A DNA stretch of 64,000 nt from an uncultured Clostridia bacterium. GTDB lineage: Bacteria > Bacillota > Clostridia > Oscillospirales > Acutalibacteraceae. Both the position numbers and the translations under genes were made by a program. The stretch spans positions 1 through 64,000 of the forward strand of contig CAMMVF010000007.1 in the NCBI GenBank assembly GCA_946500295.1. The letters are read 5' to 3'. Numbering within the stretch: position 1 is the first letter of the stretch; the number at the start of each line of letters is the position of its first letter. Below, piece after piece: positions 26,226 to 34,935 of the stretch. Under the pieces are notes generated by a model, which did no database searches, was not told the origin of the DNA, and worked only from the letters and a program-made list of their open reading frames with translations.

Positions 26226-26313
26226 GGTTTTAGTTTGACGGATACATTGAGCAGTGGCGGCTGTTTAATAATTTCGGGCTGTACCGGATATAAATTCGGT
26301 ACAGCCCGTTTTT
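26226..26313 (+). ncRNA. Candidate small RNA of about 88 nt
   Basis: The interval runs from the predicted start of the orphan promoter to the end of a perfect intrinsic terminator. It holds no reading frame with a ribosome binding site. The RNA would have a mostly unstructured 5' part of about 50 nt and a 12-bp 3' terminator hairpin. This layout is that of many trans-acting small RNAs. No known family was recognised. Confidence 0.45.
26275..26313 (+). terminator. Intrinsic terminator, convergent region
   Basis: Perfect 12-bp stem CGGGCTGTACCG (26275-26286) / CGGTACAGCCCG (26297-26308), 10-base loop, then a T5 run on the plus strand. It separates the regulator pair from the convergent PH-domain gene and ends the candidate small RNA. 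Confidence 0.85.
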
Positions 26314-26321
26314 CAGTTTAT

Positions 26322-26735
26322 TTAAAAGCTATCATAGGAGTCGTCATAATTACTATCGTGGAAGTCGTCATCATAATTATCTGAGATTATCTCTCCCTTG
26401 CGCATCCTGAGCCTGAGCTTTTCGCTCTCTACCTGATCCGAAAGCAGCCTCCTAAATTGAGATGAATTCTTTATATTCTTAATTTCAAGCACGGAGCTGG
26501 TTTTGTCCTGTGCATAGACTATAAGCGTGCCCAAGTGAAACAGCTTCTGAATCAGGGTACGCTTTAGCGTGATATCCACCACTCTGTAAAGCAAGATCTC
26601 ATCCTCCACGCTGGTAAACAGTCCAGAATTGATAATGAGTTTTCTCTCGTCTAAGGTATAGGTGGTAAAGGTGAAAGGCAAGCCAAAAAAAGTCCAGCGT
26701 TTTCTCTCTTTAATCAATATATCCTGCTCGCTCAA
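26322..26735 (-). CDS. PH domain-containing protein (bPH/DUF304 type) with acidic tail
   Basis: A 137-residue protein with a bacterial PH-like domain over residues 5-100: WTFFGLPFTFTTYTLDERKL, LYRVVDITLKRTLIQKLFHL and the GTLIVYAQD strand are typical of DUF304 proteins. Unlike most, it has no TM helices, so it should be cytosolic. The last 25 residues are a low-complexity acidic tail rich in Asp, Tyr and Ser. Function unknown; other members occur in membrane-stress proteins such as YdbS/YdbT. It is monocistronic and convergent with the regulator pair. Confidence 0.78.
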   Translation of the reverse strand: MSEQDILIKERKRWTFFGLPFTFTTYTLDERKLIINSGLFTSVEDEILLYRVVDITLKRTLIQKLFHLGTLIVYAQDKTSSVLEIKNIKNSSQFRRLLSDQVESEKLRLRMRKGEIISDNYDDDFHDSNYDDSYDSF

Positions 26736-27162
26736 AAAATCAGCCCCTTTTAATTCCTATGTTCAAATGTCCTGCTTCCTTTTTCATCTGTGCCAATTTT
26801 AAGCCTGTATCCTTTTTTGACTTCTGCCCGTTTTGGGTCAATTCTCTTTTGCGAGAGCAGTAAGCCGCTTAACTGTTGCTCTGTTCTAACCTTTCCTGCT
26901 CTATTTCAATTTTGAAAATACGGAGTCTGAAAGAACTCCCGCAAAACAAAGGGCAAAATTTACGTAAAATAGCAAAGCTTCAGATATCGAGCTAACAATC
27001 GCAAAGTATCAGTCGGCAAAAATTACCTCTCGGATTAAATAAGATCGAGTTTTACTGTAAAGACAAAAAAGATGCGTATCCTAAATTAACACAAACTAAT
27101 AATATAGCAGTGCAGGCGCACGTAGAGATAAAAGCGCCCTACGTGCGCCTGCTTAACTTTAA
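26736..27162. other. Intergenic region with degenerate repeats
   Basis: A 427-base spacer upstream of the PH-domain gene and downstream of nfnB. The part near 26750-26900 carries CTGTGCCAAT and a TTTTTTGACTTCTGCCCGTT segment that echo the flanks of family B repeats at 52.6-53.0 kb. A degenerate family B copy at 27089-27126 feeds a long hairpin (27112-27152). No gene was recognised. Confidence 0.45.
27112..27152 (-). terminator. Hairpin after nfnB, built from a family B repeat
   Basis: Perfect 14-bp stem GCAGGCGCACGTAG (27112-27125) / CTACGTGCGCCTGC (27139-27152), 13-base loop, 11 bases after the nfnB stop. The T tract on the minus strand is poor, so it may stabilise the 3' end rather than terminate. 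Its left arm is the end of a degenerate family B repeat. Confidence 0.55.
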
Positions 27163-28566
27163 TTACTCTGATTTAGATTTTATATATTCATCCATCGCTT
27201 TAGCCGCCTGCTTGCCGGCACCCATAGCGAGAATAACAGTTGCAGCGCCTGTAACGGCGTCACCACCGGCATAAACTCCCTCACGGGTGGTCAGACCATC
27301 GTCACCGTTGGTTATAATACAGCCGTGGCGGTTGGTATCAAGTCCCGGAGTAGTCTGGCGAATCAACGGATTCGGGCTTGTACCGATGCTCATTATCATC
27401 GTATCTATCTCAAGCTCAAACTCGCTGCCCTCCTTAACTATAGGACGGCGGCGGCCGCTCTCGTCGGGCTCGCCCAGCTCCATCTCAACGCATCTCATGC
27501 CACGAACCATTCCGTCCTCGTCGCCGAGCACCTCAACCGGGTTTGTGAGGGTCTTGAAGATAATGCCCTCCTCCTCTGCGTGCTCGACCTCCTCGGCACG
27601 TGCGGGAAGCTCGTTCATACTGCGGCGATATACAATGTACACGTTCTCCGCACCAAGTCTCTTTGCGCTTCTCGCTGCGTCCATGGCTACGTTTCCGCCG
27701 CCAACTACGGCTACATTTTTAGACTTCTTTATCGGGGTTTTGCTGTCGGGCTTATAAGCCTTCATCAGATTTACTCTTGTGAGATATTCGTTAGCGGAGT
27801 AAACGCCCTTTAAGCTCTCGCCCGGGATTCCCATAAACCTCGGAAGTCCTGCACCAGAAGCTATGTAGACGGCATCGTTGCCCATTTCAAACAGCTCGTC
27901 AATAGTCAGCACCTTGCCGATAACCATGTTGGTTTCGATGTCAACGCCTATAGCCTTGAGGTTGTCGATTTCCTTCTGAACAATATCCTTGGGCAGACGG
28001 AACTCGGGAATACCATAAACCAGAACTCCGCCCGCAAGGTGCAGCGCTTCATATATAGTAACCTTATAGCCGAGCTTTGCAAGGTCTCCTGCGGCGGTAA
28101 GTCCGCTCGGACCTGCGCCGATTATAGCGACCTTATGTCCGTTGGGAGTGGGCATTTCGGGCTTTTCGTTGCTGTGCTCCCTGTGCCAGTCGGCTACAAA
28201 GCGCTCAAGCCTGCCTATGCCGACGCTCTCGCCCTTGATTCCTCTTACGCACTTGCCCTCGCACTGGTTCTCCTGCGGGCAAACTCTTCCGCAGACTGCG
28301 GGAAGAGCAGACGAAGCGGACAAAATCTTAAACGCTCCCTCCATGTCCTCCTCGGCTACTTTTTCAATAAAGCCCGGGATATCAATTCCGACCGGGCAGC
28401 CGCTGACGCAGGGCTTTTTCGGGCAGTGCAAACAGCGCTTTGCCTCATTGACAGCCATTTCATAGGTGTAACCGAGAGCTACCTCGTCAAAATTTTTATT
28501 TCTGACATCCGGCTCCTGTGAGGGCATTGGACATTTTTTCGGGTCCATATTTCTCTTTACAGCCAT
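27163..28566 (-). CDS. nfnB: NfnB: NADPH-binding subunit of bifurcating transhydrogenase (GltD/GltA-like)
   Basis: A 467-residue flavoprotein resembling the glutamate synthase small subunit, here the large subunit of NADH-dependent reduced ferredoxin:NADP+ oxidoreductase. It has N-terminal Fe-S cysteines (CLHCPKKPCVSGCPVGIDIP), a first FAD-binding motif IIGAGPSGLTAAGDLAKLG (about 148-166), an NADP motif VVGGGNVAMDAARSAKRLGA and a terminal VYAGGDAVTGAATVI motif. The partner gene directly upstream encodes the FAD/2Fe-2S subunit, which marks this as Nfn rather than glutamate synthase; no GltB large subunit is present. AGGAGG precedes the ATG, which lies 1 base past the partner's stop. It balances NADH, NADPH and ferredoxin in fermentation. 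Confidence 0.9.
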   Translation of the reverse strand: MAVKRNMDPKKCPMPSQEPDVRNKNFDEVALGYTYEMAVNEAKRCLHCPKKPCVSGCPVGIDIPGFIEKVAEEDMEGAFKILSASSALPAVCGRVCPQENQCEGKCVRGIKGESVGIGRLERFVADWHREHSNEKPEMPTPNGHKVAIIGAGPSGLTAAGDLAKLGYKVTIYEALHLAGGVLVYGIPEFRLPKDIVQKEIDNLKAIGVDIETNMVIGKVLTIDELFEMGNDAVYIASGAGLPRFMGIPGESLKGVYSANEYLTRVNLMKAYKPDSKTPIKKSKNVAVVGGGNVAMDAARSAKRLGAENVYIVYRRSMNELPARAEEVEHAEEEGIIFKTLTNPVEVLGDEDGMVRGMRCVEMELGEPDESGRRRPIVKEGSEFELEIDTMIMSIGTSPNPLIRQTTPGLDTNRHGCIITNGDDGLTTREGVYAGGDAVTGAATVILAMGAGKQAAKAMDEYIKSKSE

Positions 28567-28567
28567 C

Positions 28568-29410
28568 TCACTTTACCTCCTTTTTGAAAAGGTTGCAGCC
28601 CTGCTCTCGGGCGTGCTGCTCAAATTCCTTGTACATAGTTCCTCTATGCATAGCCTCGTCAAAATCCACCTGATGCCCGTCAAAGTCGGGACCGTCAACG
28701 CAGGCGAATTTTGTCTCGCCGCCCACGGTTATACGGCAGCCGCCACACATACCGGTTCCGTCTATCATTATCGGGTTCATTGAAACTATAGTCTTTATGT
28801 TATACTCCTTTGTAAGCTTGCAGACAAACTTCATCATTACAAGAGGACCTATAGCTATAACCTCGTCGTACTCGTTGCCATCTTTGATTAATTTCTCAAG
28901 GGCATTTGTTACCAAGCCCTTCTCGCCGTAGCTGCCGTCATCGGTCATCATACAAACCTTATCGCTGGCCGAATTAAATTCATCTTCCAGGATAACCAAA
29001 TCCTTGTTTCTAAAGCCTACTACACTGTGAACCTCACAACCGAGCTCGTGGAGCTTTTTAGCTATCGGATAAGCTATGGCACAGCCCACACCGCCGCCTA
29101 CAACAGCGACCTTTTTGAGTCCCTCGACCTCGCTGGGTCTGCCCAAAGGTCCTACCAAATCGTGGATACACTCACCCTCGTTCAGGGTATTAAGCTCCAT
29201 AGTGCCGAAGCCTACGATTTGAAAGATAATAGTAACAGTGCCGGCGTTTGCATCATAGTCGGCAATAGTCAGCGGAATCCTCTCGGAATCTTCCTTTGCT
29301 CGAAATATTATGAACTGCCCCGGCTGAGCCTTTTTGGCAATCAGCGGCGCGTCCACGACCATTTTCGTAACAGTCGGGTTAAGCTCTTCTTTTTTCAAGA
29401 TTTTAAACAT
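28568..29410 (-). CDS. nfnA: NfnA: FAD/2Fe-2S subunit of bifurcating transhydrogenase
   Basis: A 280-residue ferredoxin-NADP reductase/PyrK-like protein. The FAD-binding RIPLTIADYD segment (about 54-63), the NAD-binding VVGGGVGCAIAYPIAKKL segment and a C-terminal 2Fe-2S cluster (GTGMCGGCRITV plus FACVDGPDFDGHQVDF) match the small subunit of Nfn and of sulfide dehydrogenase. With NfnB it couples NADH and reduced ferredoxin oxidation to NADP+ reduction by flavin-based bifurcation. It is the first gene of the nfnAB pair. PyrK of dihydroorotate dehydrogenase is the main alternative, but the adjacent GltD-like gene argues for Nfn. Confidence 0.9.
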   Translation of the reverse strand: MFKILKKEELNPTVTKMVVDAPLIAKKAQPGQFIIFRAKEDSERIPLTIADYDANAGTVTIIFQIVGFGTMELNTLNEGECIHDLVGPLGRPSEVEGLKKVAVVGGGVGCAIAYPIAKKLHELGCEVHSVVGFRNKDLVILEDEFNSASDKVCMMTDDGSYGEKGLVTNALEKLIKDGNEYDEVIAIGPLVMMKFVCKLTKEYNIKTIVSMNPIMIDGTGMCGGCRITVGGETKFACVDGPDFDGHQVDFDEAMHRGTMYKEFEQHAREQGCNLFKKEVK

Positions 29411-29454
29411 TAACCTCTGCCCCTTTCCTTTTATTAAGGCTCAACTTACTCTCA

Positions 29455-29487
29455 AAACAGCCGCCGCAAAAATTACGGCGGCTGTTT
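29455..29487 (-). terminator. Intrinsic terminator between the Fe-ADH gene and nfnA
   Basis: AAACAGCCGCCG (29455-29466) / CGGCGGCTGTTT (29476-29487), a perfect 12-bp stem with a 9-base loop and a TTTT end on the minus strand. It lies 22 bases after the alcohol dehydrogenase stop codon. Confidence 0.8.
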
Positions 29488-29508
29488 AATTGTCATTTGC
29501 TATTTATA

Positions 29509-30699
29509 TCAGAAATCAATTTCCCTGTCGTAATAGCAGGCGAGCAACAGTTTCTCCATTTCCTCCTGAGTCGGTATTCTCGGGTTGGAGCCTGTGCAAG
29601 CGTCGCCAATAGCATTTTGGGCTACTGTCGAAAGCTTATCGTTGAACTCTTTCTCGTCAATTATACCACCCTCGTATTCCTTTATGCAAGAGGCAATATT
29701 GAGAGATTTGTTCATTTTCTTAATTTCTTCTATCAAAGCCTCTACCAAATCCTCGGTTGAGCTGCCCTCAAGGCCTATGTATTTTGCAATATTTGCATAG
29801 CGCTCGGCGGCTCTTGAATCTTTGGCGTTGTATTTAATAACCTTCGGCAGGTACATGGCATTTGCTGCACCGTGGACAATATGCCCGCCGCTGAATGCAG
29901 CTCCGGTCTTGTGAGCCATTGAGTGAACTATGCCGAGCAGTGCGTTTGAAAACGCCATGCCGGCTAAGCACTGTGCGTTGTGCATGGAAGCTCTTGCGTC
30001 CATATCTCCGTCATAGGATTTTTTGAGGTCGCTGTGAATCATCTTTATAGCATAAAGAGCGAGCGGGTCTGTGTAATCGCAGGCAACAGTGGAAACATAA
30101 GCCTCGATAGCATGGGTCAAAGCGTCCATACCAGTATTGGCGGTGAGCTTCTGAGGCATTGTCTCTGCAAGCTCGGGATCTACTATGGCTACGTCGGGAG
30201 TGATGTTAAAATCAGCTAAGGGATACTTAATGCCCTTGTGATAGTCTGTGATTACCGAGAATGCCGTTACTTCGGTAGCCGTACCCGAGGTAGAGGGAAT
30301 GGCACAGAACTTAGCCTTCTGACGAAGGGTCGGGAAAGAAAACGGCTGAATAATCTCTTCAAAGGTGGTATCTGGATACTCGTAGAATACCCACATAGCC
30401 TTGGCAGCGTCAATCGGGCTTCCGCCGCCCATTGATACGATCCAGTCAGGCTCGAACTCTCTCATAGCCTCGGCGCCCCTCATAACTGTTTCAACCGAGG
30501 GATCCGGCTCTACATTTTCAAAGAGCTTTACCTCCATGCCAGCTTCCTTAAGATATGAAACCGCTTTATCAAGGAATCCGAAACGCTTCATTGAGCCGCC
30601 GCCAACAACGATGATAGCTTTCTTGCCCTTTAAGTTTTTAAGCTCCTCCAAAGAGCCCTTGCCGTGATAGATGTCACGAGGTAATGTAAATCTTGCCAT
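29509..30699 (-). CDS. Iron-containing alcohol dehydrogenase
   Basis: A 396-residue type III alcohol dehydrogenase. The NAD(P)-binding GGGSPIDAAKAMW motif (about 98-110) and the Fe2+ ligands in ANTGMDALTHAIEAY, GIVHSMAHKTGA and GGHIVHGAANA are all present. Members reduce aldehydes to ethanol or butanol, or act on diols; the substrate is not readable. ATG 30699 is preferred because GGAGGC sits 6 bases upstream and the MARFTLPRDIYHGKG start is family-like; a longer frame to 30948 adds 83 unrelated residues. A divergent LysR regulator lies upstream and may control it. Confidence 0.92.
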   Translation of the reverse strand: MARFTLPRDIYHGKGSLEELKNLKGKKAIIVVGGGSMKRFGFLDKAVSYLKEAGMEVKLFENVEPDPSVETVMRGAEAMREFEPDWIVSMGGGSPIDAAKAMWVFYEYPDTTFEEIIQPFSFPTLRQKAKFCAIPSTSGTATEVTAFSVITDYHKGIKYPLADFNITPDVAIVDPELAETMPQKLTANTGMDALTHAIEAYVSTVACDYTDPLALYAIKMIHSDLKKSYDGDMDARASMHNAQCLAGMAFSNALLGIVHSMAHKTGAAFSGGHIVHGAANAMYLPKVIKYNAKDSRAAERYANIAKYIGLEGSSTEDLVEALIEEIKKMNKSLNIASCIKEYEGGIIDEKEFNDKLSTVAQNAIGDACTGSNPRIPTQEEMEKLLLACYYDREIDF

Positions 30700-30962
30700 G
30701 ATATTGCCTCCTAGAAAATTATTTAAGTAAAGATTTAATAAACAATTGAACTGCGGCGAAAAAAGAGGTATAATGAAAGATATTAACAAATATTTAATAC
30801 CTTCTGCTAATTTATTATCCCTTTTGCCGTCATCAACATGATAACACTTTTTTCTATTATAGGGGTAATGTATATTTGTAATAGATAACATTCCGTAATT
30901 ATATATCATTATGTCAGAATATACACGGGTATTTTTGTGAAAATTCACGAGGAGTTGATGAT

Positions 30963-31886
30963 ATGAATCTCCAACAACTAAGATATGCGGTAGAGGTTGA
31001 AAAAGAGAAAAGCATTACAGCGGCAGCAAAGAAGCTTTATGTCGGTCAACCGAATCTAAGCAAGAGTATAAAAGAGCTTGAGCAGGAAATCGGCTCTACT
31101 ATATTTAACAGAACCGGGCGTGGAGTAGAGCCGACAAACACCGGTATATTATTTTTAAGGTATGCAAAGAGCATACTGCTTCAATTTGATGAATTGGAGG
31201 CGTTGTTTCACCCACGGGCGAACAACTCTGTCCATTTTACCTCCTCTGTACCCAGGGCTACCTACATCTCGGCAGTCTTTTCTTCTTATGTAAATAAACT
31301 GAGCAAATCAGGAGAGTTAAACATAAAGTACAGAGAGACAAATTCGGTAGATGCTATCACCGACGTGGTCGTGGGCGACTCCTCAATAGGAGTGGTGAGA
31401 TATCAGGAGGCGTACGAGGACTACTACATGGGACTTATCAGAGACAGCGCACTTCAGTTTGAACTGCTGCAGGACTTTAAAATGCAACTGCTCATAAGCC
31501 GAAACCATCCGCTGGCAGACTGCGAGGACATAAGGCTTTCTCAGCTTGAGGGCTGCCACGAGCTTTTATTCGGCGATACTCAAGAGCCTGCACTGCCCAA
31601 GGGAAGGCTTAATGAAATAGCAGAACTGAGAGCGTCGAACAGCTATATCAATATATTTGACAGGGGCAGTCAGTTTGACTTTCTCGAAAACGTGGACGGA
31701 GCGTATCTTTGGGTGAGTCCTATACCCCAGCGTGTGCTCGATCGTCACAACCTGGTTTTAAAGCCGTGCAGCGAGGTCGGCTTGAGCCGAGACATAATAG
31801 TCTATAAAAACAAGGATACTTTGGGAGATATCCAGCTCGGGTTTATCGAGGAGCTTCACAAGGCGGTTAAAGAATATTTCGGTTGA
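30963..31886 (+). CDS. LysR family transcriptional regulator
   Basis: A 307-residue LysR-type regulator. The N-terminal winged helix (residues 1-60: LQQLRYAVEVEKEKSITAAA, LYVGQPNLSKSIKELEQEIG) is followed by a linker helix and a two-lobed effector domain. Its divergent position next to the alcohol dehydrogenase gene, with a 263-base shared spacer, is the classical layout for a LysR regulator and its target. The spacer contains CTATTA (30857-30862) and TAATAG dyad halves, but no operator was defined. GAGGAG precedes the ATG. Effector unknown. Confidence 0.9.
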   Translation: MNLQQLRYAVEVEKEKSITAAAKKLYVGQPNLSKSIKELEQEIGSTIFNRTGRGVEPTNTGILFLRYAKSILLQFDELEALFHPRANNSVHFTSSVPRATYISAVFSSYVNKLSKSGELNIKYRETNSVDAITDVVVGDSSIGVVRYQEAYEDYYMGLIRDSALQFELLQDFKMQLLISRNHPLADCEDIRLSQLEGCHELLFGDTQEPALPKGRLNEIAELRASNSYINIFDRGSQFDFLENVDGAYLWVSPIPQRVLDRHNLVLKPCSEVGLSRDIIVYKNKDTLGDIQLGFIEELHKAVKEYFG

Positions 31887-31910
31887 TATAATAAATTTGG
31901 GAGAGGTTTG

Positions 31911-33260
31911 ATGAATCAAAATCTAAAGCCGGCAGAGAAAATGTATGTACTAATACTGACATTATTTGTTTTCGCCTGCGCAAACTACACAATCTTTTAC
32001 AGCTCATACAAAACACCGATATTGCTCCCTGTATTTGCAGCGGTATTTTTATTCTCCAACTTATTTTCTGGAGCGGTGAGGAGACATCTGCCCTCATTAA
32101 GACTGAAAATCTGTTTTCACGGGCTTATGTGCCTGAGGGTGTTTATTCTTTCCTCTATTTTTTCAATTATATTCAATCTTGTTTTGGTATTTATTCTCCT
32201 TCCCCACGACTGGGGGCTTTGGCTCATTAATTTGGGGGTATGTATTTTAGCGGAGAATATTATTTTCTTCAACGGGATAATATCCGTCTACTGCACCAGT
32301 GTCCAGCTAGGGCTAAAACTCAGGGTGATCGGGTTGATCTGCGGCTTGATTCCTATTGCAAATTTCATTGTACTGCTTAAAATAATTAAGGTTGTCAAGG
32401 CTGAAGTTGACTTTGAGACGGCTAAGGCGGAAGTAAATAAAAAACGCAAAGACGAGGAAATCTGCAAAACGAAGTATCCTCTTTTATTAGTACACGGAGT
32501 ATTTTTCAGAGACTTCCGTTTTCCAAATTACTGGGGCAGGATTCCCGGGGAGCTTATAAAAAACGGGGCGGTAATTTACTACGGAAATCACCAATCCGCC
32601 TCCTCCATAGAGGAAAGTGCGAGGGAGCTGTCACAAAGAATAAAGGAGATAGTTCAAAAAAGCGGGTGTAAAAAGGTAAATATCATAGCCCATTCAAAGG
32701 GAGGGCTTGACTGCCGCTACGCTCTGAAGCAATGCGGCATCAGCGAAAACGTGGCCTCACTCACCACCATAAACACACCGCACCACGGCTGTATCTTCGC
32801 GGACTATCTGCTCGGTCGTGTGCCTGTCTCCACTCAAAAGCATATAGAAGCGGCATACAACTCATCTATGAAGCGCCTAGGAGACAGTGAGCCTGACTTC
32901 ATGGCAGCAGTCAAAGACTTAACCTCGAGCCGTGTTTTTGAACTTGAACCGAAGCTTTATGAAGCCGGGTCGGGGGTGTACTGCCAAAGCATCGGCTCCC
33001 GCCTGAACAAAGCGACCCACGGAAAATTCCCGCTCAACTTCACCTACCCTCTGGTAAAATACTTTGACGGAGCAAACGATGGGCTTGTGTCGGAAAGCTC
33101 AATGAGCTGGGGAGAACGGTTTATATTCCTGACTACAAACGGCAAGAGAGGGATACCCCACGGCGACATGGTGGATTTAAACCGTGAGAATATAGACGGC
33201 TTTGATGTGAGAGAGTTTTATGTACAGCTCGCCGCTGATTTGAAGCAGAGAGGGCTTTAA
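31911..33260 (+). CDS. Membrane-anchored alpha/beta hydrolase, lipase-like
   Basis: A 449-residue two-part protein. Residues 1-155 contain four or more hydrophobic segments and end in a basic stretch (EVNKKRKDEEI). Residues 165-449 are an alpha/beta hydrolase of the triacylglycerol lipase kind: YPLLLVHGVFFRD (oxyanion region), IIAHSKGGLDCRYAL (nucleophile Ser in a G/A-H-S-x-G elbow, about 255), NTPHHG, an Asp in YFDGANDGLVSESS and a His in GIPHGDMVD. All three triad residues appear present. Joining a polytopic membrane domain to such a lipase domain is uncommon. ATG 31911 is preferred to TTG 31908; GGGAGAGG lies just upstream. The natural lipid or ester substrate is unknown. Confidence 0.78.
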   Translation: MNQNLKPAEKMYVLILTLFVFACANYTIFYSSYKTPILLPVFAAVFLFSNLFSGAVRRHLPSLRLKICFHGLMCLRVFILSSIFSIIFNLVLVFILLPHDWGLWLINLGVCILAENIIFFNGIISVYCTSVQLGLKLRVIGLICGLIPIANFIVLLKIIKVVKAEVDFETAKAEVNKKRKDEEICKTKYPLLLVHGVFFRDFRFPNYWGRIPGELIKNGAVIYYGNHQSASSIEESARELSQRIKEIVQKSGCKKVNIIAHSKGGLDCRYALKQCGISENVASLTTINTPHHGCIFADYLLGRVPVSTQKHIEAAYNSSMKRLGDSEPDFMAAVKDLTSSRVFELEPKLYEAGSGVYCQSIGSRLNKATHGKFPLNFTYPLVKYFDGANDGLVSESSMSWGERFIFLTTNGKRGIPHGDMVDLNRENIDGFDVREFYVQLAADLKQRGL

Positions 33261-33303
33261 CACTCATTTTTACAAAAATAAGGTTATTATTTATTAATAC
33301 CGA

Positions 33304-33332
33304 TTGACTTAAAGTCGCCGTTAATGTAAAAT
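33304..33332 (+). promoter_or_regulatory. Sigma-A type promoter of the Bax-inhibitor-1 homologue
   Basis: TTGACT (33304-33309), 17-base spacer, TAAAAT (33327-33332), 36 bases before the start codon at 33368. Confidence 0.65.
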
Positions 33333-33367
33333 ATGTATATAATTTATACAAAAGATGGGGTAGTTTT

Positions 33368-34216
33368 ATGAACAACATACCAATGCAATCACAAGCACCC
33401 ATGTCGCAAAGGGCAGCAAACGCCTTTTCCAATCCGCTTATACGCAAGCTCGGCAAAGTCCAGAAACGAGCTGCGGCAGGTCAATCGGCAAGCTACGGCG
33501 GAATAACCGCCAAAACAGCATTTTTCCTTCTTGCGACGATCGGAGGGCTGGTTCTTTATTATGTACTTGACCTTCTCTACTTCTCAACCCTGCCGCAAAT
33601 GGAAGTCGTCACAGATGGAATAACATACTATTTCTCCGGAACAGAGCTTATCTTCCTGTGCGTAGCGTTACTGCTGACGATTTTAACCCCTATTTTCGCC
33701 TTCCTGATAAGACCGACTATTCCTGTAACCGGCACTCTTTACTCTGTTTCACAAGGCTTTGTTCTGGCTTGGATCATAGACATACTTTTAGTCGGATATG
33801 AGTGGATAGCTTGGGCAGCTTTGGGAATAACGATAATTTTAGTCGCTTTGATGGCTGTGCTTTATACCGCACGTATAATTAAGGTGGGTAAAAAGTTCCG
33901 CGCTGTACTTACAGTATTATTTTTGACGATGATTATCTCATCGCTCGCCTGCTTAGTCTGCTACTTTATTCCGGCTACAAGCGGCTTTGTGACCTTGATA
34001 GTTGATAACCCGATAATTTCAACAGTCTCCGCTGTCTTTGGCATAATAGTAGCCACGCTATTTCTTCTGAGCGACTTTGATGCAATAGAAAGAACCGTGA
34101 ACAATGCCCTTCCCAAAAAGTACGAATGGCTGGCGGCGTTCGCCCTGGCTTTCACCGTAATCTGGATATACCTGAAGGTATTGGATCTGCTTGTCCAAGT
34201 TACCGACAGAAGTTAA
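33368..34216 (+). CDS. Bax inhibitor-1/YccA-like membrane protein
   Basis: A 282-residue integral membrane protein of the BaxI_1 branch. The N-terminus has the family signature NPLIRKLGKVQKRA...SYGGITAKTAFFLL, followed by seven hydrophobic segments, a short SDFDAIERTVNNALPKKYEW cytoplasmic segment and a final TM helix with ALAFTVIWIYLKVLDLL. Related proteins are pH-sensitive Ca2+ leak channels or interact with membrane proteases; the role here is unproven. It has its own promoter and a strong terminator, so it is monocistronic. Confidence 0.88.
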   Translation: MNNIPMQSQAPMSQRAANAFSNPLIRKLGKVQKRAAAGQSASYGGITAKTAFFLLATIGGLVLYYVLDLLYFSTLPQMEVVTDGITYYFSGTELIFLCVALLLTILTPIFAFLIRPTIPVTGTLYSVSQGFVLAWIIDILLVGYEWIAWAALGITIILVALMAVLYTARIIKVGKKFRAVLTVLFLTMIISSLACLVCYFIPATSGFVTLIVDNPIISTVSAVFGIIVATLFLLSDFDAIERTVNNALPKKYEWLAAFALAFTVIWIYLKVLDLLVQVTDRS

Positions 34217-34230
34217 AATCAAGTATAAAG

Positions 34231-34258
34231 AATCGGCAGCGTTGGCTGCCGATTTTTT
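34231..34258 (+). terminator. Intrinsic terminator after the Bax-inhibitor-1 homologue
   Basis: Perfect 10-bp stem AATCGGCAGC (34231-34240) / GCTGCCGATT (34245-34254), 4-base loop, T6 tail. Confidence 0.9.
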
Positions 34259-34295
34259 ATGAAAATATCATTATACTAAAATACCTAAAGCAGCT

Positions 34296-34715
34296 TCAAC
34301 GTCTCGGTTTCAGCCTCGGAAATCCGAACACAGCTTTGTTTGAATATTCGTCTATTTTTTTACAGATAAACGAAATCGGCACCGTCAACAACCCCCACAG
34401 CAGGCTGTAAAACGGACAAATCTGTCCGAATAAATTAAATCTCATATTTGTATAATCCCAGACATTAAGCTTCAGCTTGACATTTACCACCATGCCGACC
34501 GCAAACTCCACCGTTGTTATCACCGCCGAGCCGACAACGCATTTTAACGGCAAGGCGATAGTCTTGTATCTGGTAAATATCTTAAACAGGGTCAAAAAAC
34601 AGCTTCCGCCAGCCATAACCATCGACCAGTGAGTCCTTCTCCTGCATATTAATTCCAAGGCGGCATATGCCAAACCCCCAAAAATAAAAAGAGCGCAATT
34701 TTTCTTTAGTTTCAT
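34296..34715 (-). CDS. CmpB-like (putative ABC transporter type IV) membrane protein
   Basis: A 139-residue membrane protein with about four hydrophobic segments. The LNVWDYTNMRFNLFGQICPFYSLLWG stretch (about 82-107) matches the conserved core of the CmpB-type family (LxVWDYSxxPxNxxGxIC). It is annotated in databases as a putative ABC transporter, but there is no ATPase gene nearby and the family's real role is unknown. The terminal Arg-rich tail (RLKPRR) suggests a cytosolic C-terminus. Confidence 0.75.
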   Translation of the reverse strand: MKLKKNCALFIFGGLAYAALELICRRRTHWSMVMAGGSCFLTLFKIFTRYKTIALPLKCVVGSAVITTVEFAVGMVVNVKLKLNVWDYTNMRFNLFGQICPFYSLLWGLLTVPISFICKKIDEYSNKAVFGFPRLKPRR

Positions 34716-34850
34716 TATTCCACCACCATTTTTCGTCTGTATTTATTCTTGGTTCGGCGGCGAATTTTATTCCAAGTACATACTAGCCAAAACCAGGCAG
34801 TTATTCTGGCTTTTTAGCTGCTTTTTGACAGCTTAAAGATATACAAACGG

Positions 34851-34888
34851 CCCCCGAAAGTTAGATTTTGGAATCTAACTTTCGGGGG
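34851..34888 (-). terminator. Long hairpin after tmcAL
   Basis: A perfect 17-bp stem: CCCCCGAAAGTTAGATT (34851-34867) with its complement (34872-34888), 4-base loop. It lies 47 bases past the tmcAL stop. The minus-strand T tract is short, so termination strength is uncertain. Confidence 0.65.
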
Positions 34889-34935
34889 GCACATCATACC
34901 CGCTGTTTTCAAAAAATTAAAATTTACAGCAGCTC

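Noticed and set aside
27163..28566. Glutamate synthase small subunit
   Set aside because: Sequence alone would fit, but there is no GltB large subunit and the adjacent gene encodes the FAD/2Fe-2S partner typical of Nfn, so NfnB is the better call.
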